Source: DB1 sp049323655 (lineage in GTDB: Bacteria; Desulfobacterota; Desulfobulbia; Desulfobulbales; SURF-16). From it: DNA of 64,000 bases. The stretch lies in assembly GCA_049323655.1 (NCBI GenBank), contig JBMONO010000020.1, positions 1 through 64,000 on the forward strand. The letters are read 5' to 3'. Below the pieces are notes generated by a model that had not been told where the DNA came from, did not search any database, and worked only from the letters and a program-made list of their open reading frames with translations. A program made the translations under genes and the position numbers. This document shows, one piece after another, positions 1-8,549 of this stretch. Every line of letters begins with the position of its first letter. The first letter of the stretch is position 1.

Positions 1-131
1 CATCATTGTCGGAATCGTAAAAAGCCACGATTCCGACGGGCGGCGTGTTGTAACTCGTTGTTTTCTCATTTCCACCTGCCACGGTTTGCAGGTTTTTGCG
101 AGACCATCATCATTGATGGTCTCGCAAAAAG
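1..131. repeat. Dispersed inverted-repeat element, copy 1
   Basis: The stretch begins with CATCATTGTCGGAATCG followed by TAAAAAGCC and ends near 113 with GGTTTTTGCGAGACCATCAT, so its two ends are an imperfect inverted repeat around a TCGCAAAAAG-like core. A related element with the same end signature lies at 9813-9975. I read these as copies of a small non-coding dispersed repeat. No protein is supported here. The left boundary may lie outside the window. Confidence 0.45.
93..130. terminator. Perfect 17-bp stem-loop, bidirectional terminator-like
   Basis: Arms at 93-109 (TTTTTGCGAGACCATCA) and 114-130 are exact reverse complements around a 4-base loop. The stem starts with five T and ends with five A, so either strand gives a hairpin followed by a short U run. 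It separates the preceding, unseen gene from the cytochrome operon and also forms the end of the dispersed repeat element. Confidence 0.5.
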
Positions 132-160
132 CAGGTCATGACGAACGGGTGATTTTCGTC

Positions 161-190
161 TTGATTTGGCGCGGTCGTTTCCCCTATACT
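161..190 (+). promoter_or_regulatory. Probable sigma-70 promoter of the cytochrome operon
   Basis: TTGATT at 161-166 and TATACT at 185-190 are separated by 18 bp. Transcription would start near 197 and leave a leader of about 200 nt before the cytochrome start codon. I looked in that leader for a GEMM (cyclic dinucleotide) riboswitch, common ahead of cytochromes in related bacteria, and did not see its conserved core. Nothing else is recognisable in 191-394. Confidence 0.4.
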
Positions 191-394
191 CTGTAACAAC
201 GTGGTATGCCAATGCCGGGGAGGTGTGGGTCCTGGCAAAAAAATGATGGCGGCTCCTGTCTTTCGGTATGTGGGGATGCCGGACGAGCGGCGCCGGCCAT
301 GCAGTCGTCGATGCCCGCCAATCTGGGCAAGGCTGTTGTGCTCAGGAGCGGGCGGTTTCGTTGTTTCATCATCACGAAGAAAGGAGGGAAAAGA

Positions 395-1321
395 ATGGAT
401 GACCGTACCTTGCAACGATTCGGGAGGTTACGAAAAAGGCTCGCGCTCTATCTGGGCGCAGCCGGAGCCTGTGCCGTTCTCGGCGCCGCGCCAATGGCAG
501 CGCCGGCCGTTGCCGGCGAGGAATCGTGCGCCGAGTGCCATGAGAGCGCAACGGCGAGCTTCAATACATCGGTCCACGCCCGGGTCTGGCGGGGGGCGAA
601 CGGCTGCCAGTCCTGTCACGGATCGGCTGAACAGCACCTGAGTGGCGAGCAGTCGAAAACCACCATCATCTCCTTTGCCAAGGATGGCGGCCGCTCCGCC
701 GAGGAGATGAGCGCGCAGTGCCTGTCGTGCCACAGCGGCAGCAAGCATGTCGCCCTTTGGGAGTCAAGTGCGCATAAAGGGGAAGGGCTGTCCTGCACCT
801 CGTGCCATTCCGGCCATTCCGGGCAGTCGAAAAATCTCAAGCAGTCCCAGTCTGAACTCTGTTTTTCCTGTCACATGGACATCCGGGCGGAGTCGAAGCG
901 GCAGTCGCACCACCCGATCAAAGAAGGAAAGATCTCCTGCAGCGACTGCCATGACCCCCATGGATCATTCGGCAGCAAAAACATCAAAGCCGACTCAATC
1001 AACGAGCTCTGCTATGCCTGTCATGCCGATAAACGTGGGCCCTTCATGTATGAGCACCCGCCGGTGGAGGAGGATTGCCTCACCTGTCATACCGCCCACG
1101 GCAGCAATCACGGGAAACTGCTGACCCAGAAGGTTCCCACCATCTGCCAGTCATGTCACGACTGGACCAGACATCCCGGCACTCCCTATACCCAGGCCAA
1201 CTCCTTTGTCTCCAGTGCACCGGCGGGCAGGGGCGGTGTCGCCCGCTCATGCACGAACTGCCATACCACTATCCATGGCAGCAGCGGACCGAACACCCTG
1301 GGCCTGCGGTTTATCAAATAA
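395..1321 (+). CDS. Decaheme c-type cytochrome, DmsE/MtrA-like
   Basis: A periplasmic multiheme cytochrome of 308 residues. Ten CXXCH haem-binding motifs are visible (CAECH, CQSCH, CLSCH, CTSCH, CFSCH, CSDCH, CYACH, CLTCH, CQSCH, CTNCH), after an N-terminal signal sequence with a hydrophobic stretch ending near AVAG. The ATG at 395 was chosen because AAGGAGGG lies just upstream, although the frame stays open further 5'. In the MtrA/DmsE family such decahemes sit inside an outer-membrane beta-barrel and carry electrons across the outer membrane. The next gene, 13 bp downstream, is exactly such a barrel. No extracellular MtrC-like cytochrome is in the window. The electron acceptor cannot be deduced. 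Confidence 0.88.
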   Translation: MDDRTLQRFGRLRKRLALYLGAAGACAVLGAAPMAAPAVAGEESCAECHESATASFNTSVHARVWRGANGCQSCHGSAEQHLSGEQSKTTIISFAKDGGRSAEEMSAQCLSCHSGSKHVALWESSAHKGEGLSCTSCHSGHSGQSKNLKQSQSELCFSCHMDIRAESKRQSHHPIKEGKISCSDCHDPHGSFGSKNIKADSINELCYACHADKRGPFMYEHPPVEEDCLTCHTAHGSNHGKLLTQKVPTICQSCHDWTRHPGTPYTQANSFVSSAPAGRGGVARSCTNCHTTIHGSSGPNTLGLRFIK

Positions 1322-1334
1322 GGAGGGAGCCATC

Positions 1335-3437
1335 ATGAAAAAGATACTTGTCACAGCAGTTGCCCTTCTGCCCGCGCTGTGTGGCGCAGGGGTTTATGCC
1401 GCAGAGGAATTTTCCGGTCAGGTAACGGTGGAGGGCCGCTCCATCGACGTCAGCGGCGAAGAGGCCAAGTTCAATGAATACGATGATCCTGATTCGGGTT
1501 TCACCGGCGGCCTTGATCTCAATTACAATGGCGGTTCAGGCTTTTTGAACTTTTCCTCCGGCGCCATCGGCCGGGATACCCAGACATATGATTTTGGCGC
1601 CGGCCTCTATGACAAATTCACCATCGATCTCTATTACAAGGAGATTCCCCACAATCTCACCTTTGACGCCAGAACCTTTTACCGGGGAGTCGGCAGTGAC
1701 ACCCTGACCACCACAGCGACATCGGCCTCCCTGCCGACCGACCCGACCGTCTGGCCCAGCGAGTTTGACTATTCGGTCAGTCGCGATCAGTATGGGGCCG
1801 GCATCAAGCTCAATCTGCTCAAACCCTTTTTCGCCGATTTCTCCGTTTCCCAGGAGGACCGGGAGGGAATCAAGCCGGCCGGCACCTACATCGGCATCAG
1901 CAGCGAGCTTCCCGAACCGGTGGATTACAAGACCAACACCTTCAAGGCCGAAGTCGGCTACGGCGAGGATCCCTTTTTTGCCGCCCTCTCCTATGTCTAC
2001 AGTCGGTTTGAAAACGACAACCCCTACCTCTATTTCCCCAGTCTGGCGGCGGCAAATACCAGTGAATTTCTCTCGCTGCCGCCGGACAACAGCAACTCCA
2101 AGATCAGTTTCAAGGGCCGGGTTAAGTTGCCGATGAGCAGCGCCCTGGCGGTCAATATCGGTAAATCGGAGTCCAAAAGCGATATGGATCTGCTCAGCGC
2201 TTACAACACCAACGGCTCGGCCCGTATCCTTACCCTGTCCGACACCGAGTTCGACGGCGAGGTGGATACCCTCACCTATAACGTGGTGCTGACATCCCGT
2301 CCGGTGAATTTTCTCGACGGTAAGCTCTTTTACTCCGGCTATGAAAAGGAGAACAAGTCGGACGAAATCAGCAGCTCCTACACTACGACGACGACCACCA
2401 GCGAGCCCTTTGACAATCACCTCTTCGAGTACGACAAGAAGAGCTACGGCATTGAGGCGGGCTTCAAGCTGCCGGCCCGTTTCAAGCTGACCCCTTACTA
2501 CAAGAACGTCGATGTTGACCGCCATCGCGGCGACCTGCCCGAGACCGATGACGACATCTACGGCCTCGACGTCAAGTGGACCGGCCTTGATTTCATGATG
2601 GTCAAGGTCGGGTACGAGCGGATGGAACGTGATTCGCCGTGGGAGCAGTTGATCCTCGCCACCGGCACCCAGTCTACTGCGGATGCCATCGAGCCCTATA
2701 TCCGCCGGTTCGACGCCGCGGATCAGGACCGCGACACCTTCACCATCGACGTGGATTTGACCCCCATCGACCGCTTGAATCTCGGGTTGAGCTACAGACA
2801 CCAGAAGTCGGAGTATGATGAAACCGTCTTCGGCCTGCTCGATAAGGAAAGCGACGGGGTGGGGATCAGCGCCGATTGGGCGGTGACCGCCAACTTCTCC
2901 GTTTCCGCGTATCTCGATTACGAGGTGGTGAACATTGATCAGATGCAGCGGAACCTCGGTACCTCGGTGACCGCGGCAACGGCCGGTCCTATCGACACCA
3001 CCGACGGCGACGGTCGCTACAACTGGACCGCCGACCAGGAAGATGAAACCTTTGATTACGGTCTCGCCGTGGACATCAGGGTCATTCCCGAGACCTTGAC
3101 TCTGCGCGCCCAGTTCGACCATATCCGCTCCGACGGCTTTGCCGACTATACCTATTTCGAGTCAGTGCCGGACGGCTACACCAACAGCACGGTGGATGCG
3201 GAGGAATGGGATGACTACACCCGGGATTCCTTCATGATCAAGGCGATCTATGCGGTCAATCAGCATCTCACCCTGACCGGCGGGTATGTGTACGAGGACT
3301 ATGAGTACAACGACCAGTTCTATGACGGTTACTCCTATGTCTGGGGCGCCACCAGCAATAACTATCTGACCGGCGCGGGGATGGATCCGGATTACACGGC
3401 CAACGTGTTCTTCCTGAGCGCCGCCTACAAATTCTGA
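1335..3437 (+). CDS. MtrB/PioB-family outer-membrane beta-barrel
   Basis: A 700-residue outer-membrane protein. It has a classical signal peptide (MKKILVTAVALLPALCGAGV...AA), long stretches of alternating aromatic and polar residues typical of beta strands, and a C-terminal phenylalanine (SAAYKF) typical of barrels. The ATG at 1335 follows AGGAGGG. The decaheme cytochrome immediately upstream indicates the MtrB/PioB family, whose members sheath the cytochrome to make a transmembrane electron conduit. The N-terminal CXXC seen in Shewanella MtrB is absent. Family assignment is firm from context and length; the physiological partner outside the cell is unknown. Confidence 0.82.
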   Translation: MKKILVTAVALLPALCGAGVYAAEEFSGQVTVEGRSIDVSGEEAKFNEYDDPDSGFTGGLDLNYNGGSGFLNFSSGAIGRDTQTYDFGAGLYDKFTIDLYYKEIPHNLTFDARTFYRGVGSDTLTTTATSASLPTDPTVWPSEFDYSVSRDQYGAGIKLNLLKPFFADFSVSQEDREGIKPAGTYIGISSELPEPVDYKTNTFKAEVGYGEDPFFAALSYVYSRFENDNPYLYFPSLAAANTSEFLSLPPDNSNSKISFKGRVKLPMSSALAVNIGKSESKSDMDLLSAYNTNGSARILTLSDTEFDGEVDTLTYNVVLTSRPVNFLDGKLFYSGYEKENKSDEISSSYTTTTTTSEPFDNHLFEYDKKSYGIEAGFKLPARFKLTPYYKNVDVDRHRGDLPETDDDIYGLDVKWTGLDFMMVKVGYERMERDSPWEQLILATGTQSTADAIEPYIRRFDAADQDRDTFTIDVDLTPIDRLNLGLSYRHQKSEYDETVFGLLDKESDGVGISADWAVTANFSVSAYLDYEVVNIDQMQRNLGTSVTAATAGPIDTTDGDGRYNWTADQEDETFDYGLAVDIRVIPETLTLRAQFDHIRSDGFADYTYFESVPDGYTNSTVDAEEWDDYTRDSFMIKAIYAVNQHLTLTGGYVYEDYEYNDQFYDGYSYVWGATSNNYLTGAGMDPDYTANVFFLSAAYKF

Positions 3438-3446
3438 CATGCATTT

Positions 3447-3485
3447 CGCCGCCGGGCCGCTCGGCCCGGCGGCGCTGATTTTTCC
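3447..3485 (+). terminator. Rho-independent terminator of cytochrome operon
   Basis: Perfect 12-bp GC-rich stem, arms 3447-3458 and 3463-3474, loop GCTC, followed by CTGATTTTT. It lies 10 bp after the MtrB-like stop and faces the convergent nif operon ending at 3505. Confidence 0.85.
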
Positions 3486-3504
3486 CGTTCTTCCGACGAT
3501 CCGT

Positions 3505-3936
3505 TTACCTCGACAGCGCGTTTTCCACTTGGTCGCGGATGCGGCCCGCCACCCCGATCATGCCGGCCAGCTCCATCGCGTTTGGCTCCCGGCGCTGCCC
3601 CGCATCCAGGGAGCAGATCTCCTGGATGGCGTCCATGGCCGCCAGGGTAGCGAGCATCTCCCCGTCAATGGCGAGAAATCGTTCGCCATGGGCCAGCATG
3701 CCGGTCAGGGTGTGGCCTTCCGGCAGGCTGTTGTTGGCGAGAAACAGCGCCATAAGGTGCTTTTCCATGGCCATGGCCGTGAGATTGTAGAGGGTCTCGG
3801 CCGAGAATTTTTCCGGCCGATCGAGTCCCTTGGCCGCCAGTTGGAGAAACTGGTCGCCTTCCCGGAAGAACTGGCGCCACTCCAGGGGGAAGGCAAAGGG
3901 GGGCGGCGGTTTTTCATGCATGAAAGGGGATGGCAT
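3505..3936 (-). CDS. HEPN-like small protein, last gene of the nifENB operon
   Basis: A 143-residue, mostly helical protein. The central segment (YNLTAMAMEKHLMALFLANN followed by LPEGHTL) resembles HEPN domains. The Rx4-6H motif of HEPN ribonucleases is not seen, so nuclease activity is not supported. The start at 3936 is preferred because AGGAG lies 7 bases upstream. This makes the gene overlap the end of the nifX-like gene by 23 bp, implying translational coupling. Its position as the last gene of nifE-N-B-X suggests a role in nitrogenase cofactor assembly or its control. That is inference only. Confidence 0.6.
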   Translation of the reverse strand: MPSPFMHEKPPPPFAFPLEWRQFFREGDQFLQLAAKGLDRPEKFSAETLYNLTAMAMEKHLMALFLANNSLPEGHTLTGMLAHGERFLAIDGEMLATLAAMDAIQEICSLDAGQRREPNAMELAGMIGVAGRIRDQVENALSR

Positions 3937-4234
3937 TGATCGCTCCTGCATGGATGACGGGGATGATCCCTCTTTCTTCCAGTTCCTGGCGGGGCCGGTC
4001 GCCGATGCGGGTCGCGTAGACCCGGCTGCATCCGGCCAGGGCGGCCAGCACCGCGGCAAAGCGCTCTTCGTCAAAACCGTGGGACGGATCGCCGGTGGAA
4101 AGCGGGACTACAGCCCGCTCCTCGATTTTTTGCAGGCCAGCCTCGTCGCCCGCTTCGTAGATGAGAAAGCGCTTTGCCCGGCCGAAATGGTCGTTGACAC
4201 TGATGCCGTCCGTTGAGACGATGGCGATTTTCAT
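3914..4234 (-). CDS. NifX/NifB-C-terminal-domain family protein
   Basis: A 106-residue protein starting MKIAIVSTDGISVNDHFG. This is the signature of the dinitrogenase iron-molybdenum cofactor family (NifX, NifY, NafY, C-terminal domain of NifB). These proteins bind NifB-co or FeMo-co and pass it between NifB, NifEN and the apo-nitrogenase. The HFGRA motif contains the conserved histidine. It follows nifB by about 30 bp in the same operon, and the NifB here carries a similar C-terminal domain, so cofactor carriage next to NifB is the likely role. Whether to call it nifX or a stand-alone NifB-C-like protein cannot be settled by eye. Confidence 0.8.
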   Translation of the reverse strand: MKIAIVSTDGISVNDHFGRAKRFLIYEAGDEAGLQKIEERAVVPLSTGDPSHGFDEERFAAVLAALAGCSRVYATRIGDRPRQELEERGIIPVIHAGAINAIPFHA

Positions 4235-4264
4235 AATTGTTTCTCCTGTGCTTTTGTTACCCGA

Positions 4265-5536
4265 TCAGCCGCAGCCGGTGCCGCCGCCGGCGCAGGCGCC
4301 CTTGGATGTGCATTTTTTCTGGCGGCTTTTCAACTGATTGAGCCCTACGCCGCTGTAGACCGCCTCCAGCCCCATGTCGATGAAGCCGCTCATGGTCACC
4401 GGCCTGATCCCCATCTTGATGAGAATCTCCCGGGGTGCCTCGCCCAGGTCGTTGACCAGCACCGCCCGGCAGTCGTGCAATGCCCGGGCCAGGTTGTGCC
4501 AGCGCTGCGGTCCGCCGCCGGGCAGGGCCGCAGACCGTTCCTCCACCAGGTTGAAGGTGCCGTCCTCTTTCTGCTCCCAGATCTGGAAACGGCTGGCCTC
4601 CCCGAGATGCTGGTTGACCAGTACCCCTTCCAGGGTGGCCACCGCCACATAGGGCCGCTGCTGACCGGGGATGATCGGCAGGGCGGCGCAGGCGGACAGG
4701 CAGCCGGCCATCTCCTCACTTTTGTCCTCACCGAGCAGCCCGACGGCATCGGCCCGGCAGCGGGTGCAGTGGCGCATCTGCGGCAGGTATTTTTCCGCCG
4801 TGCGGCGCAGGGTGGCCATGAGCTCCTTGCCTGGTTCCGGGATGTCGGCAAAGGGAGTATCGGCATTGGGGAACATGGCCATGCAGTTGAAGAGGTCGGC
4901 GCCCAGCTCCGCCATCTTCTCCGCCACCGCCTCGACATGGTGGTCGTTGATGCCGGGAATGACGATGGTGTTGATCTTGACCGTGATGCCGTGCTCCTTG
5001 AGTTTGCCGATGGCCGCCATCTGCCGGGCGAGGATCAGCTCCGCCGCCTGGATGCCGCGATAGACGACGTTGCCGTCCCGCACCCAGCTGTAGACGTTTT
5101 TCACCACCGCCGGATCGACGCCGTTGACCGTCACCGTCACATGGGAGACGTCAAGGGCGGCAAGGGCCTCGACATGGGGGGCGAGATTGAGGCCGTTGGA
5201 GGCCAGGCAGAGGATCATCTGGGGGTGTTTTTCCCGGATCAGCCGCATGGTTTCGAGTGTTTCGTCGGCGTTGGCGAAGGGGTCGCCCGGCCCGGCGATA
5301 CCGGCCACGGTGATGCGCGGCTCGCGCTCCAGCACCCGGTCCATATAGGTCAGCGCCTGAGCCGGGGAGAGGATGGTGCTGGTCACCCCCGGCCGCGACT
5401 CGTTGACGCAGTCATACTTGCGGTTGCAGTAGTTGCATTTGATGTTGCATTTCGGCGCGACCGGAAGATGGACCCGGCCGAACTGGCCCTTGACCTTGGC
5501 GTTGAAGCAGGGATGATGACTGTAGTCCTTAGGCAT
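4265..5536 (-). CDS. nifB: Nitrogenase cofactor biosynthesis radical SAM protein NifB
   Basis: NifB of 423 residues. It makes NifB-co, the 8Fe-9S-carbide precursor of FeMo-co, using S-adenosylmethionine. The radical-SAM cluster motif CNIKCNYC lies near residues 30-37, after the HPCFN segment typical of NifB. The GPGDP SAM-binding segment follows, along with further conserved cysteines (HCTRCRADAVG). From about residue 300 there is a NifX-like domain (VNQHLGEASRFQIWE), ending in a cysteine-rich tail (CTSKGACAGGGTGCG). It lies downstream of nifN across a spacer holding a palindromic repeat, and upstream of a second NifX-like gene. Confidence 0.95.
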   Translation of the reverse strand: MPKDYSHHPCFNAKVKGQFGRVHLPVAPKCNIKCNYCNRKYDCVNESRPGVTSTILSPAQALTYMDRVLEREPRITVAGIAGPGDPFANADETLETMRLIREKHPQMILCLASNGLNLAPHVEALAALDVSHVTVTVNGVDPAVVKNVYSWVRDGNVVYRGIQAAELILARQMAAIGKLKEHGITVKINTIVIPGINDHHVEAVAEKMAELGADLFNCMAMFPNADTPFADIPEPGKELMATLRRTAEKYLPQMRHCTRCRADAVGLLGEDKSEEMAGCLSACAALPIIPGQQRPYVAVATLEGVLVNQHLGEASRFQIWEQKEDGTFNLVEERSAALPGGGPQRWHNLARALHDCRAVLVNDLGEAPREILIKMGIRPVTMSGFIDMGLEAVYSGVGLNQLKSRQKKCTSKGACAGGGTGCG

Positions 5537-5568
5537 GGCAGACTCCGGAAAGTGAATTACGTGTATGC

Positions 5569-5624
5569 GTTCCAGCGTTTCAGCGTCTGCATGTTTGAAC
5601 GCTTCTCCGCTGAAACGTTGGAAC
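5569..5624. repeat. nif intergenic palindromic repeat, copy A
   Basis: Between nifN and nifB. Arms 5569-5585 (GTTCCAGCGTTTCAGCG) and 5608-5624 are reverse complements over 17 bp with one mismatch, enclosing TTTGAACGC. Related sequence occurs in three other nif spacers. In the nif mRNA sense it forms a stable hairpin just upstream of nifB. Confidence 0.7.
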
Positions 5625-5633
5625 CATTTTTTT

Positions 5634-6986
5634 TTACATATAGCTGTAGCCGATGGGGGAATCGCTTTGCTTCCTGTCGATCAGGCTGTTGACCACCAGG
5701 TCGAAGAGCTGCTGCGCCCCGCGGTAACCGAGATGGAGGATGCGCTGGCCGCCGATGCGATCATGGATGGGGAAACCGACCCGGATCAACGGAATGTGGA
5801 GCTTGCGGGCCAGCGGATAGCCCTTGCTGTGGCCGACGAGCAGATCCGGTTGCAGCTGCTCCGCTGCTGCGGTGATGTCGAAAAAGTCCATGCCCTCATA
5901 AACCAAAGGCTGCTCGGTGAGCACGCCGTCGGTTGCCGCGGCGATGGCGGCGGCAAAAGCGCCGCTTCTGCCGCCGCTTGCGCACAGCACCGGCACCACG
6001 CCGATCTCGGCCAGCCACCCGGCCAACCCCACCACCAGATCCTCTTCACCGTAGATGACCGCCTTCTTACCGAAGAGATACTTGTGGCCGTCCACATAGG
6101 CGTCCACCAGCCGGCCCCGTTCGCCCGCGTATTTGGCCGGGGTCGGCTGGCCGCTCAGTTCCGCCAGACAGGCGAAAAACCGATCCGTCTCCCGGATGCC
6201 GATGGGCAGGCCGAGGCGATGATGGTCTGTTCCGAATCTCTCGGCGAGCAGGCTGCCGCCGGTGGCGGCGCCCAGGGTGCGGCCGAACTCGATGGTGGCC
6301 CGCGCCCCGCCCATCGCCTTGATTGCGGCAAGCGGGGTGCCGCCGGCCGGAATCTTTTCGTAGTCGAGCAGGGCCGGCCCGTCCAGCGTTGCCGACAGAT
6401 CGGGCAGCATGGTGGCATCCAGGCCGAAATCAGCGAAGATTTCGGTAAGATGGCGGTAATCGGCCGAGGAGACGAACCCGGGCAGCAGGTTGATCGTCGC
6501 ATTGGCCGGCGCAGCCCCGGCCAGTTGTTCCACCACCGCGCGGACCGCGGCGTGAAAGCCCTCCATGTGGGTGCCGCTGTAGCTTGGGGTGGAGACGTTG
6601 ACCAAAAGTGGACGGTCGGCTGCCGCGAGTTCGCCCGCGTATTCCTTCAGAATCATCGGCACGTCGTCGCCGATGGTTTCGGTGAGGCAGGTGGTGGCGA
6701 CGCCGACCAGTTTGGGCCGGTATTTTTTGCTGACATTGGCCAGGCCCGCTTTCAGATTGGCCGCTCCGCCGTAGACCGCGTGCTTTTCGCTGAGTGACGA
6801 GGAGGCAATGTCGATGGGCTCGTTGTAGTGGCTGATGATGTAGCGCCGCATGTAGGTGGCGCAGCCCTGCGAGCCGTGCAGATAGGGGACGCAGCCCTCG
6901 ATGCCGCGAAAGGCGAGCGCCGCGCCCAGCGGTTTGCACAGCTTGCAGGCATTGGTGGTTGAGATAAAATGGGGCATGGTGGTCAT
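5634..6986 (-). CDS. nifN: Nitrogenase cofactor scaffold subunit NifN
   Basis: A NifN-like protein of 450 residues and partner of NifE. The NifEN tetramer matures NifB-co into FeMo-co before transfer to NifDK. The N-terminal block NACKLCKPLGAALAFRGIEG, then HGSQGCATYMRRYI, and VATTCLTETIGDD are hallmark segments of the NifK/NifN branch. Compared with the NifK of this window it has a different N terminus. It starts 33 bp after nifE and shares its operon. Confidence 0.93.
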   Translation of the reverse strand: MTTMPHFISTTNACKLCKPLGAALAFRGIEGCVPYLHGSQGCATYMRRYIISHYNEPIDIASSSLSEKHAVYGGAANLKAGLANVSKKYRPKLVGVATTCLTETIGDDVPMILKEYAGELAAADRPLLVNVSTPSYSGTHMEGFHAAVRAVVEQLAGAAPANATINLLPGFVSSADYRHLTEIFADFGLDATMLPDLSATLDGPALLDYEKIPAGGTPLAAIKAMGGARATIEFGRTLGAATGGSLLAERFGTDHHRLGLPIGIRETDRFFACLAELSGQPTPAKYAGERGRLVDAYVDGHKYLFGKKAVIYGEEDLVVGLAGWLAEIGVVPVLCASGGRSGAFAAAIAAATDGVLTEQPLVYEGMDFFDITAAAEQLQPDLLVGHSKGYPLARKLHIPLIRVGFPIHDRIGGQRILHLGYRGAQQLFDLVVNSLIDRKQSDSPIGYSYM

Positions 6987-7008
6987 GGGGTTTCCTCTTC
7001 TGGCATGT

Positions 7009-7047
7009 GTTCCAGCGTTTCACCGTTTGATCGTTGCAACGTTACGG
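7009..7047. repeat. nif intergenic palindromic repeat, copy B
   Basis: GTTCCAGCGTTTCACCG at 7009-7025 followed by TTTGATCGTTGCAACGTT. The first 14 bases are identical to copy A. Its right half lies inside the nifE reading frame and encodes the last residues of NifE (NVATIKR), so the repeat has either invaded or been recruited into the end of that gene. Confidence 0.6.
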
Positions 7048-8378
7048 CGCGGCACAAACCGCCACACCGGGCTCATCACCGACGAGTAGACCTCGCGGGC
7101 AAAGGCGAGCATGCCGGCAAAGCCGGCCAGCGCCTCCTTGCGTTCATGGTTGTGGTCGCAGAAGCCGACGCCGAGCTTGTAGGCGATGGGCCGCTCCTTG
7201 ACCCCGCCGACAAAGACATCCACCTGTTTTTCCTTGAGAAAGGAGGTCAGCTCCAGGGGGTTGGCGTCATCGACGATGATGGTGCCCGGATCGGTGATCG
7301 CGGCCAGTTCCTCGTAGTCTTCTTTCGTGCCGGTCTGCGAGCCGACCATCACCACGTCCATGCCGATCAGGCGAAAGGCCTTGACCAGGGAAAAGGCCTT
7401 GAAGGAGCCGCCGACATAGATGGCCGCCTTTTTGCCGGCCAGCGCCTTTTTATAGCGCTGCAGCTCCGGCTGGATTCTTTCGACCTCTTCCTTGATCAGC
7501 GCCCTGGTGCGGGCCATCATTGCCGGGTCGGCAAAGAAGCGGGCCACGTCGTAGAGGGCCTCGGCCATGTCCTCGATGCCGAAGTAGGAGACGCGGATGG
7601 AAGGGATGCCGTATGTCTCCTCCATCATGGTGGCGAGATCCATGGTCGCCCCCGAGCACTGGACGACATTCAAAGCCGCGCCGTGCGCCCGGCGAATGTC
7701 GTCGATGCGGCCGTCGCCGGTGATGTTGGCCACCACCTCGACCCCCATCCGCGTAAAATAATCGCGCACCATCCAGATCTCGCCGGCCAGGTTGAAGTCG
7801 CCGAGGATATTGATGCTGTGTTTGCTGATGCCGGCCGTGTCGCCGCTACCGATCAGGCGGAACATGGCCTTGCAGGCCGCCCGGTAGCCGGAACGCTTGT
7901 TGCCCTTGAAGCCCTCGGACTGGACCGGAATGACCGGGATGCCTTTGCTCGCTTCCACCGTGCGGCAGACCGCCTCGAGATCGTCGCCGATGATGCCGAC
8001 GATGCAGGTGGAGTAGACAAAGGCTGCTTTCGGCTGGTGGCGGTCGATGAGCTCATGGAGGGCTGCTTCAAGCTTTTTTTCGCCGCCGAAGATGACGTCT
8101 TTTTCCTGGAGATCGGTGGAAAAACTCAACCGGTGCAGCTCGGGTCCCGAGGAGAGGGCGCCGCGGATGTCCCAGGTGTAGACCGCGCAGCCGATCGGGC
8201 CGTGCACCAGATGGAGGGCGTCGGCAATGGGATAGAGCACCACCCGGGCGCCGCAGAAGACGCAGGCCCGCTGGCTCACCGCCCCGGCCAGGCTCTCCTT
8301 GTCGCAGGCAATGGCAAAGGGCGCTTCGCCCTTGCGGTGGATCTGGCTTTCGCGTTCCTTCAGAATGATGGCTTCCAT
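7020..8378 (-). CDS. nifE: Nitrogenase cofactor scaffold subunit NifE
   Basis: NifE of 452 residues and first gene of the nifE-N-B-X operon. Conserved cysteine blocks RACVFCGARVVLYPIADALH and HGPIGCAVYTWD match the NifD/NifE branch and provide ligands for the bridging 4Fe-4S cluster with NifN. The SFSTDLQEKDVIFGGEKKL block is also typical. The gene has its own sigma-54 promoter and NifA site (8439-8565). The C-terminal codons overlap a palindromic repeat shared with other nif spacers. Confidence 0.94.
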   Translation of the reverse strand: MEAIILKERESQIHRKGEAPFAIACDKESLAGAVSQRACVFCGARVVLYPIADALHLVHGPIGCAVYTWDIRGALSSGPELHRLSFSTDLQEKDVIFGGEKKLEAALHELIDRHQPKAAFVYSTCIVGIIGDDLEAVCRTVEASKGIPVIPVQSEGFKGNKRSGYRAACKAMFRLIGSGDTAGISKHSINILGDFNLAGEIWMVRDYFTRMGVEVVANITGDGRIDDIRRAHGAALNVVQCSGATMDLATMMEETYGIPSIRVSYFGIEDMAEALYDVARFFADPAMMARTRALIKEEVERIQPELQRYKKALAGKKAAIYVGGSFKAFSLVKAFRLIGMDVVMVGSQTGTKEDYEELAAITDPGTIIVDDANPLELTSFLKEKQVDVFVGGVKERPIAYKLGVGFCDHNHERKEALAGFAGMLAFAREVYSSVMSPVWRFVPRRNVATIKR

Positions 8379-8438
8379 GATGTTCTCCGGTAAAATTCGG
8401 CAACTGGATCGTGTCGTGTTTCTTACCTGCCGGATTTA

Positions 8439-8453
8439 GCAACGGCTGTGCCA
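8439..8453 (-). promoter_or_regulatory. Sigma-54 promoter of nifE operon
   Basis: On the minus strand TGGCACAGCCGTTGC matches TGGCAC-N5-TTGC perfectly. Transcription should start about 12 bases further on, leaving a leader of some 50 nt before nifE. A NifA upstream site sits about 100 bp behind it. Confidence 0.9.
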
Positions 8454-8549
8454 TGGAGAACATTTAGGGGAAAGCGTATTGATTACAGCTGGTTGGGTAG
8501 TGGTGCCCGTTCGCCGGGCCGGGTGGAGAAGGCGGGGACTTTTACCATT

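Noticed and set aside
191..394. Possible cyclic-dinucleotide riboswitch ahead of the cytochrome
   Set aside because: The conserved GEMM core and receptor were not found.
1536..3122. Long open frame opposite the MtrB-like gene
   Set aside because: Antisense of a clear gene in GC-rich DNA; no ribosome site or protein family.
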